Source of the DNA: Chara braunii
Taxonomy: Eukaryota; Streptophyta; Charophyceae; Charales; Characeae
Assembly (NCBI GenBank): GCA_003427395.1
Contig: BFEA01000365.1
Span: 448,343-473,745 of the forward strand
Length of the DNA stretch: 25,403 nt
Direction of reading: 5' to 3'
Below are positions 19,255 to 25,403 of this stretch, in pieces. The position numbers and the translations under genes were made by a program. Under the pieces are notes generated by a model. The model saw only the letters and a list, made by a program, of their open reading frames with translations. It searched no databases and was not told the DNA's origin. The number at the start of each line of letters is the position of its first letter. Position 1 is the first letter of the stretch.

Positions 19255-19433
19255 AGTAGACACTATGAAGAGTCTGTTGGTCTCATCCTTGAAGAACGGT
19301 ACACCTAGGATTCATCCCCCTTCTTTAAACTCTCCCTTGAGGACTAACACCACGAGCTCCTGAGGAGAATCCCAGTAAAATCGCTCAGTTTTTCTAAGGA
19401 GAATCCGTAGAGGCCCTGCCTAATGAAGATCCG

Positions 19434-20337
19434 TCAGTAACCCACAATTCCTAGGAACTGGTGGACCTCGGTCGCGCTATGGAACGGAGTTGGCCAGTTC
19501 AAGAGTTTGTCTAACTTTGCTGGATCTGCTCGCCGTCCTCTCGAATCACATATGAACCCTAAAATCTTAATCGACGACACTGCCCACCGACTTTTCGTTC
19601 CACTAACCGTCGGATTTGCATCATCTAGCTGCTCCAGGATCGCGTAGATGTTTGTGTGATGTTGCTCTACGAATCTCCAGACTCCAGGTGCAACCTCCGT
19701 CTCGTCTTTCAGTACCAGTCCTTTTATCGGAAAGTCGTCCAGAAAGACTTCAACTTTATCAGGAATGAAGTCTTTTAGGACAGCCACCATAGCTCTCTGG
19801 AAGACAGCAACCCCATTGGTCCAACCCATAGGCACCACCATCATCTGCACTAATCCGAGAGGCGTGTGCATGGCAGTAAGATGCCTATCCCTAGGGTCTA
19901 GGGGTATCTTATCTTATCCAGAAAATAGATCGTAGACGGAGTAGATCGATCTGCCTGCTGCCCCCTCCGCTAATAAATCAGCGTGCGGTATGTACCCCAC
20001 ATCCCAAATTGTAACGGCATTACCTTATGAAGATCTTGAATGCAGCGGATCTTCCCGTTAGGTTTCTGTAGGAAGAACCACCTTTTCGCGTAAGCGCTAT
20101 CAGATGGCTCCGCCACATGCGACGTCATCTTTTCCTTTAGAAAGACGATTACTTTTTCCTCTCCCTCTGAGCAAACTTCCACCCTGCGTCATTCCAAGGA
20201 GTATGAGGGATTGTATACATCCTAGTAGGCTTAGCATATCTAGCGTCGATTCTCCCTCTTTCTGCGTCGCTAAAGGCTATGGCCTTATCACAAGTCTTAA
20301 GAACCTCCAACACGCGCTCCTTCTCTTGTTCTGTCAA
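19434..20337 (-). pseudogene. Ty3/gypsy reverse transcriptase domain, broken in three frames
   Basis: RT copies element RNA into cDNA. From right to left: a linker with IPHTPWNDAGWKFAQRE (20149-20337); after a frameshift the fingers segment WFFLQKPNGKIRCIQDL (in 19970-20182); after another frameshift near 20030, VGYIPHADLL and VYDLFSG, which holds the first catalytic Asp, then a TAA at 19914-19916 in place of Tyr in the usual SGYD. The segment 19434-19871 has TAMHTPLGL just upstream, VVPMGWTNGVAVFQRAM and the catalytic VFLDDFPIKG with both Asp intact. It ends at FLGIVGY followed by TGA. The connection region 19255-19433 is badly decayed. Confidence 0.88.
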
Positions 20338-20481
20338 ATTTCCATACCTATGTCCATCTCTGCTATCCTCTCCTCTGTTAAATGCGGCGGTTCTCTATTC
20401 TTTCTTTCTTTTATCTCTTTGACGATCTATTTTTCAGATACCCCGTCTAGCGCTGAGCGCTCTCGCGCCACCGCTGTCGGT

Positions 20482-21231
20482 TTAACTTTCTGAGCTACTC
20501 TCTTGTGCTTCTTCTATCGGGGGCCGCGCCCTTATAAAAGACATAGAGATCACTCCTCCAAACACCTCATCCTCAACCTTCGGATAGGAGTTTCCATCCA
20601 TAAGGACACGATCACCTAAATCCTCGACTTCTACTATGCGTCCCTCTTCCTCAGTGAGTAGCGTCCCGTATTTCTTCTCGCAGAACCGCAGCGAGCGACT
20701 CGCGAGAGAGGTCGACTTGCGTGTGCCAGCAGCCGCTAGCGCCACTCTGTTCCTCGGGTCGCGAGGCTCAACTGTCTCGATCATAATCCGCCCGCCATCC
20801 GGACGCTTAATAAAGAGCATCTGACTCTCGTCCGACTGCTCTATCGTGACCGCGTGAACGTGGCTCAACCACGTGCGTCCTAGTAGTAGTTCCGAACTGC
20901 AGTCCTTGACCACGAAGACGGGCATCCGCACCCGTAACCCTTCGACCTCAATGACCGCCTTGTGACAGACTCCGGAGATCTGCAGCTTTCTCCCATCGGT
21001 TGTCTCTATCTCAAACAGGTAGGACCTATCGAGGTTCAATCCTAGTCGCACTGCGAGATCCTCGTCCATGATAACCGCCTCGCTGCCATTATCAATCACT
21101 CCTTGGAGAACTATCTCATCATTGAGAATAGTCTTCACTGTCCCGCTCCCTAGAATGTAAAACTTGTCATGGGGAACACCCTCCATGCCATTTAGAAACA
21201 CTGTCGCCGCGCGCTCGGCCTTGGCGGTCAC
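20482..21231 (-). pseudogene. Ty3/gypsy aspartic protease segment
   Basis: The retropepsin-like protease processes the Gag-Pol polyprotein. In this 249-codon open segment VIDNGSEAVIM (about residues 45-55) is the active-site loop; the family has D-[ST]-G, here D-N-G, which may weaken catalysis. ELLLGRTWL (about 114-122) is the conserved second motif. The segment begins with GTG directly after a TAA at 21235-21237 in the same frame and was surely fused to gag upstream. Downstream coding continues in another frame through EEPPHLTEER-like sequence, with a TAG at 20427-20429 where CAG is expected, to the RT. Confidence 0.82.
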
Positions 21232-21234
21232 ACC

Positions 21235-21446
21235 TTATACCGGCACAGTGGGTGCCTCTGGCTTGGAAGCCATTTGGACTTCATCCCCTAGAGGAATGCT
21301 CGTCTTCCGTGTAATAATTTGAAGTTCATCTCGCGCAAGTTTAAAAGTCGCCAAGTACTGGAGTATCGAGCACTGCATAGGCTCCCTAAGCATGCGTCGA
21401 AGAGGCTTCACCGTATCAATGTCGTCCAAGGAGCTCTTCCACAAAT
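21235..21446 (-). pseudogene. Gag-protease linker, part 3' of the TIR insertion
   Basis: From the insertion junction the frame reads NHLWKSSLDDIDT and onward to VPV and TAA at 21235-21237. With the inserted element and one copy of its target duplication left out, this frame is the same as that ending in MKS to the right of the insertion. Similar hydrophilic linkers precede the protease in related elements. No catalytic motif. Confidence 0.7.
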
Positions 21447-21834
21447 GGTTAACAGGTACCCCCACTTTTCACCCCTAGATTAACCTTCACATCCATGAAA
21501 AGTGCAATGGGGATCATGCTTTTTTTTTTTTCTTATTTGCCCTGTTTTTTTTTTGGACAAAGCATGTATGTGCCAAGTTTGGTGTTTGTTGGGTTCCTGG
21601 AGATGCTTGTTTTGGGCAACGGTGAAAATTGTGAAAATCGGCAAATTGAAATGTTGGTAAAATTTCATGAAAGTGCACTTTTGCCTTGCTGTTTTATATG
21701 TTTTTAATTTTTTTTATTTTTTTTTTCTACAACAAGTTAGTAAGAAGTGCACTCTACAGATTGGTGTGAAGTATGGTTAAAATGACCCTTTCGTTTTTTT
21801 ATAAATGGGGGTGAAAAATGGGGGCCCGGTTAAC
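21447..21834. mobile_element. TIR element (MITE-like), about 377 bp, with TTAA or GGTTAAC target duplication
   Basis: GGTTAAC flanks both ends (21447-21453 and 21828-21834), so TTAA is duplicated at 21449-21452 and 21830-21833. Inside, the left end CAGGTACCCCCACTTTTCAC mirrors the right end, whose reverse complement is CCGGGCCCCCATTTTTCACC, followed by CCC in both. The interior is T-rich, AT-rich and non-coding. The insertion separates gag and protease halves that are in frame with each other. TTAA targets are typical of piggyBac-type elements, but the ends do not clearly match, so the superfamily is open. Confidence 0.85.
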
Positions 21835-21840
21835 TTTCTG

Positions 21841-23964
21841 TCAGCTCTTCATGATGAACTTTCGTGCTCCGTGCTTCCCTAGCGAAAGTATAACTTCCTC
21901 CCCATCTATCGTCTGTCTGTCCTTCTCTGCCATCACATAGTCTGTGTCGGCCTTCTTCAACGAGGAAGCTCTTGCGGACTTCGTTGCCGCGACTCGAATA
22001 GGCGTGGTGGACGTCTCATCTTCAGCGTCATCCTAACGCTCTGACTCTTCGCCGCTTCCTTCCCTTTGCTCGACCGCACACCCCTAGCCTCAACATTCTC
22101 TTTCATCGAAGGGAACATTGATACGTCTCCCACGTTGTCCGCCCACTTGACGTACTTGCGATCATCAAGTACAACAAGTCCTTCATCTATGGCTCGCCGG
22201 AGGTCAGGGCAATCTCTCGTTACGTGATCATCTGCCCTGCAGTAGACGCAAGTGTCCTGGTTGTGGGCGGTCGGTCCTCCACCGCCCTAGGAGCCGGCGC
22301 TCTCGTTGCTCTGGGATCCTGGTTCGATGGACCAGGCGACTTAGGATAACCTCGCGATTTTGGGTAGCCAGGCGAGCTAGGGTACCCTCCCTGCTCGTAT
22401 CGTCCACAAGAATCGTTGTGCCGATCTCCTCCGCGCTCCGTCCTCTCGTAGGTGCCACGGTAACCGTCCCGGCAGTCCCCATCTGAATCCCAATAGGCTC
22501 GGGTACCGTCCCGATCCCTCCGACAAAAATTCCCAAGACTCCGGTACCCATCCACGTTACGGTCATATCTAGGGCTGTGTGGGTACTGCTTCAGCCTTCC
22601 GCCTTTGCTAAAGGTGTCCGACCCGCAATACATATCTCCTAGACGATCTCTATCAATATCCTCATTCTTACTCCGCCAAGCGTCATCGTCTCTCTCCCTC
22701 TCGCGGTAGTCCGCAAGTATGTGGGGGTTCCTATCTTCCATGCTCCGCCAAGGGTCGGTGTTCCTGCGATCCCACCGTAAGGAGTATGGGGACCCTGGCT
22801 TGTCCCTGTAGGTCGTGGCTCCCGTTTTTGTCTCGATATTGATCACTTGCCTGACGAGTCCCTTCATCATCTCCCTCATCTCTCTCATCTCGTCTATCAC
22901 CACCTCTCTATCCCTGGTCCGCCGTGGTCGGTCCTCATCCATCAGATACCGTCGTTCTGCCCAAGGCTGATCGTTAAAATCAGGATACCTCTCTGCATAG
23001 TACTCGCGGTAGAGAGAGAAGTCCCGGCGTTGCATACCTCTCCAGACTAGGTCTTTGTAATCGTTTGCCTCAGCCTTCATCGCCAATTTGAGAATCACCG
23101 CAAAGTCTATCTTGTCATAAGGCATCTCTCTCAGTACTCCCTTCTGCTTCCCTCTAGGCAGTCGACCGATGAAGATCGTGCATCTCTCGACCTCCGATAG
23201 CTTTCCTTTCGCAATCAGGGCATCGGATATCTTTTGGAACCGTCTCCCAAATGCTTGGACACTCTCGTCCTCACCCTAGGTCATCACTTTCAGATCTCGG
23301 ATGGAATACTTGACGTCTTCCAGCTTGAAGAGCTCATAAAGGTTGGCTTTGTAGGTAGTCCACCGCATGTCTTTTGGTCGAGCTTCTTTGATTACTTGAC
23401 TCAAGCTCGGGTCCGTGTTGAACAAGAAGTTATCTATAATCTCGTCCTCCGACCATTGACTGAGGTACACATGCAACTCCCACTTCTCGAGATACTTGGT
23501 GATACCGTATCCCTTGAAGATGGGTGGTCCGGTGTCTAACTCTGAGGGTTGGTGCGAGGTGATATATCTATCCCTCCTCTCGTAAGGTATGGAGTACGAC
23601 TCGCCCGTCTGCGGGTCGTGGATCCGCTTGGGTGGTGTGGTCCTCTCCGGAACCCTATCTCTGTCTCTCCAAGCCTGCTCCCGGATGTATTGGTCCCTCC
23701 AGTCATTCCTGCCTCTGTCTCCTCTAGCGTCTCTCCGTTCGTACGTAGGTGAGCGTCGAGCGGTCGCCTCTCGGCGGAAACTAGGAGGCTCGGTCCTACT
23801 CTCCATCTGTACCACCAATGTCACCCTGTTTGCTCCACACATCTTAGTGGAGCATTCTGCCGGATGCGCTCCTTGAGATCTCTAAGAGCACGGTCCGGCG
23901 ATGCCCGATATCCCCCAGTCTGCTGATCCACATTCGGGTGCGGACCCATCGTGTTAGACTCCAT
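21841..23964 (-). pseudogene. Ty3/gypsy gag with CCHC zinc knuckle
   Basis: Gag packages element RNA into virus-like particles. The likely start is the ATG at 23964 (MESNTMGPHP), whose frame ends at TGA 23821; a frameshift near 23830 joins the main frame (23842-22220). That frame has an Arg-rich N-terminal half, then the capsid-like region GITKYLEKWELHVYLSQW, DPSLSQVIKEARPKD, and across a TAG at 23276-23278 the segment SVQAFGRRFQKISDAL, followed by a charged, Tyr/Gly/Arg-rich tail. The zinc knuckle CVYCRADDHVTRDC (22209-22250; CX2CX4HX4C) is in a third frame, followed by a KWADN motif; near 22036 the frame changes again and runs to MKS and TGA at 21841-21843. Confidence 0.85.
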
Positions 23965-24004
23965 ATACTCTTCCTCCTCTCCAACTTCGCCTCTACCGCT
24001 CGAG

Positions 24005-24212
24005 CAGGCAGCCCCGACCTGATGTCCGAACCGGCAGCTCGGACCTAAGGTTTGAACCGACAGCCCGGACCTAATGTCTGAACCGGCAGGCCGAACCTAA
24101 TGTCTGAACCGGCAGCCCGGACCTAATGTTTAAACCGGCAGCCCGGACCTAATGTCTGAACCAGCAACCCGGACCTAATAACTGAACTGGCAGCCCAAAC
24201 CTAATGTCCCAT
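24005..24212. repeat. Tandem array, 26-bp unit, about 8 copies
   Basis: The consensus is CCGGCAGCCCGGACCTAATG followed by TCTGAA; six internal units start at exact 26-bp steps (24031, 24057, 24083, 24109, 24135, 24161). It lies between the upstream ORF and the gag start of the retrotransposon and is probably part of its leader. It is unrelated in sequence to the 26-bp array at 2709-3260. Confidence 0.92.
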
Positions 24213-24243
24213 TCCGGTTCCGCTTGCCTCTTAGGATCTAAAC

Positions 24244-24943
24244 CTAGTTCGTAACAACCCTCAAAATAACTCTCAGCCTTCCACTCTCGTCACGGACCTC
24301 GTGCTCGCCGTCGATACCTAAGACTCCAGTATCAAAAAAAAGTCGCCCCTCCTGTCCTTCTATACAGGCCGCACCTCTCCTGATCTCTACTACTCCCGTC
24401 TCGGAGCATCTCATGCTCCTACAAATCGCGCTACCTATGGCGTGCAACTCCTCGTGAGTGCAAGCTCGCAACTGCTCTCGTAAATCGATCGATGTCCTCC
24501 TCTCCAGATTGCTCAGCCCTCGCCGTACAGCGCTGACTCCAGCTAGCGGATACTCACCGCCTCTTGCCATCAAAGGCTCGATGCCGCAAGGCAAGCTGAA
24601 CTACGGTCCTGTAGTTTTCCTTTTGCGTAATTTGATAGGGAGTAGGAGGTTTAGGAAGACCCTCAAAGACTGTTATCTGAGTGTCCCAGATAACGTTCTT
24701 CCCTAGAACCAGCAACTTATCTCTCTCGCCTTCAACAACCTCCTCCACGCGTTTCCAATACTGGCCGTATACAAAATCCACTTCTCTCTCTCTAGGTAGG
24801 TAAGCCCTCACATCGTACACGTTGTAGGGCCAAACCCCGGTAGACTTTCGAGCCTTAGTCGACCCTACTGCGGGTCCCATTTGGCTCGACCCGCCCACGC
24901 TCCAGCTCAGGGCGTGGGTCGTTCGTCCCGCGGTTACCCCCAC
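24244..24943 (-). pseudogene. Unknown ORF upstream of gag, split by a frameshift or lost intron boundary
   Basis: Two overlapping open segments read in the gag direction: 24943-24554 (129 codons; contains WPYNVYDVRAYL, FVYGQYWKRVEEVVEG, VIWDTQITVFEGLPKPPTP) and 24594-24244 (116 codons; contains REQLRACTHEELHAIGSAIC and RLFFDTGVLGIDGEHEV). Their junction at about 24555-24590 reads GGCAAGAGGCGGTGAGTATC on the minus strand; GCGGTGAGT resembles a splice donor and also supplies the TGA of the first segment. I recognise no family. It may be an extra retrotransposon protein or captured host coding sequence. No membrane or signal segment is evident. Confidence 0.5.
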
Positions 24944-24996
24944 CTAGTGCTTTGATATGGATGGGGGTGGGTCATCGAGCGAGAGAGCTTGACATT

Positions 24997-25073
24997 GGGG
25001 ATGTAGCTCAGCCCTCTCGTCGGGTGGTAGCCTCGCTGGTTAAATATCGCAAGCGTAGATTCTCGATTCCTCC
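24997..25073 (+). pseudogene. tRNA-Ala-like segment, possibly the head of a SINE
   Basis: GGGGATGTAGCTCAG (24997-25011) equals the 5' end of plant-type tRNA-Ala. A 13-nt insertion follows, then TGGTAG and CCTCGCT (D arm and anticodon-stem-like), and TTCTCGATTCC (25061-25070) resembles the T-arm B box with an extra base. The mature tRNA 3' half does not fold, so this is not a working tRNA. About 200 bp downstream lies an A-rich tail, as in tRNA-derived SINEs. Confidence 0.45.
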
Positions 25074-25184
25074 TTATGTTCTCAAGCAATTGCTCCTTCC
25101 AATACATAGGCAGTCCAGGGAGTTCGTTGAAAGTCTCTCTTCTTCCCGTGCATAAGGCCAAGCGTCATCCTTAGACCACACCAG

Positions 25185-25403
25185 GGTTGTCGAGCCCCGG
25201 CCCCGGGGCCCCGGCGGGGTTCCGGGGTTCCGGGGGTGGGCACCCTCAACCCCGGCTCCAGACCCCCCCGCAAAAAAAAAAAAAATAAAAAATAAAAAAT
25301 AAAAAAATAGTGGAGGTTGCGCAGCGAAAGCGCGCACCACATGGGCTAAACCCCAAAAATGGGGTCTTATGCCCCACCCCGGACCCCCCCCGGGGCCACA
25401 CCC
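25185..25403. other. GC-rich self-complementary block and A-rich tract at the window edge
   Basis: CCCCGG/CCGGGG words (25194-25245) can fold on themselves. An A-rich tract with single T residues runs from 25273 to 25309. GTTGCGCAGCGAAAGCGCGC (25317-25336) holds a small hairpin. The final bases are again CCCC/GGGG-rich. No gene is seen. It may be the end of a SINE or of another repeat continuing outside the window. Confidence 0.6.

Larger units (their letters stand above)
17108..24943 (-). mobile_element. Decayed Ty3/gypsy LTR retrotransposon, internal region
   Basis: The minus strand carries, in order, an unknown upstream ORF, gag with a CCHC knuckle, aspartic protease, reverse transcriptase, RNase H and integrase. 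The pol order PR-RT-RH-IN defines Ty3/gypsy rather than Ty1/copia. At least eight in-frame stops and about as many frameshifts break it, and a 377-bp TIR element sits between gag and protease. It cannot encode its own proteins except perhaps integrase. The 3' flank is a 1.1-kb repeat that may be its LTR; the 5' LTR is missing or lies beyond the window. No primer-binding site was identified. Confidence 0.9.

Noticed and set aside
24934-25161. 75-codon minus-strand frame at the right end of the retrotransposon
   Set aside because: No family features; it overlaps the tRNA-like segment and adjoins the element boundary, so coding status is unsupported.

Overview
The window looks like nuclear DNA of a repeat-rich eukaryote, most likely a green alga or plant. 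It has long AC/GT and CT microsatellites, poly(A/T) runs, minisatellites, a spliceosomal 3' splice site, a U6 snRNA relic and several classes of decayed retroelement. The Ty3/gypsy polyprotein on the right resembles families I associate with charophyte algae such as Chara. That placement is inference; no single-copy marker gene is present to fix it. There are no bacterial operons and no convincing intact single-copy host gene. Two single N bases (4035, 4276) mark unresolved assembly positions.

Left part (1-6.8 kb). The most striking item is a type III hammerhead self-cleaving ribozyme on the minus strand at 1280-1335. Every core nucleotide is present, all three helices form, and a GUC cleavage site is in place. 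About 1 kb further along the same strand lies a 40-nt poly(A) run (T on the plus strand, 243-282). A plus-strand coiled-coil exon (2080-2661) starts at a clean splice acceptor and carries one in-frame TGA. It runs straight into a minisatellite with a 26-bp unit (2709-3260). After that come degenerate repeats, a hairpin with 37-nt arms and a 176-bp tandem duplication.

Middle (6.8-14.7 kb). A minus-strand U6 snRNA pseudogene (core 6798-6835) lies about 230 bp from a decayed reverse transcriptase (about 7069-8240). The RT has Penelope-like/non-LTR-type motifs, two readable catalytic blocks and several stops. Next come a 61-bp AC microsatellite, a pair of 108-bp direct repeats 2,975 bp apart, and CT/CA/GT tracts. 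Two head-to-tail arrays follow: a 50-bp unit, then a 32-bp unit that repeats a consensus splice donor every 32 bp.

Right part (14.9-25.4 kb). Two diverged head-to-tail 1.1-kb repeats adjoin a minus-strand Ty3/gypsy retrotransposon that reads from right to left: upstream ORF, gag with CCHC zinc knuckle, aspartic protease, RT, RNase H, integrase. Its frames are broken by many stops and frameshifts, and most interpretable stops are C-to-T changes. Only the integrase remains open over 460 codons with DD35E intact. A 377-bp terminal-inverted-repeat element has inserted between gag and protease with duplication of TTAA or GGTTAAC. At the right edge a tRNA-Ala-like segment followed by an A-rich tail suggests a SINE.

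Nothing here forms a cooperating host pathway. The window is best read as layered retroelement and satellite debris, with the hammerhead ribozyme and the unusual RT as the most informative elements.
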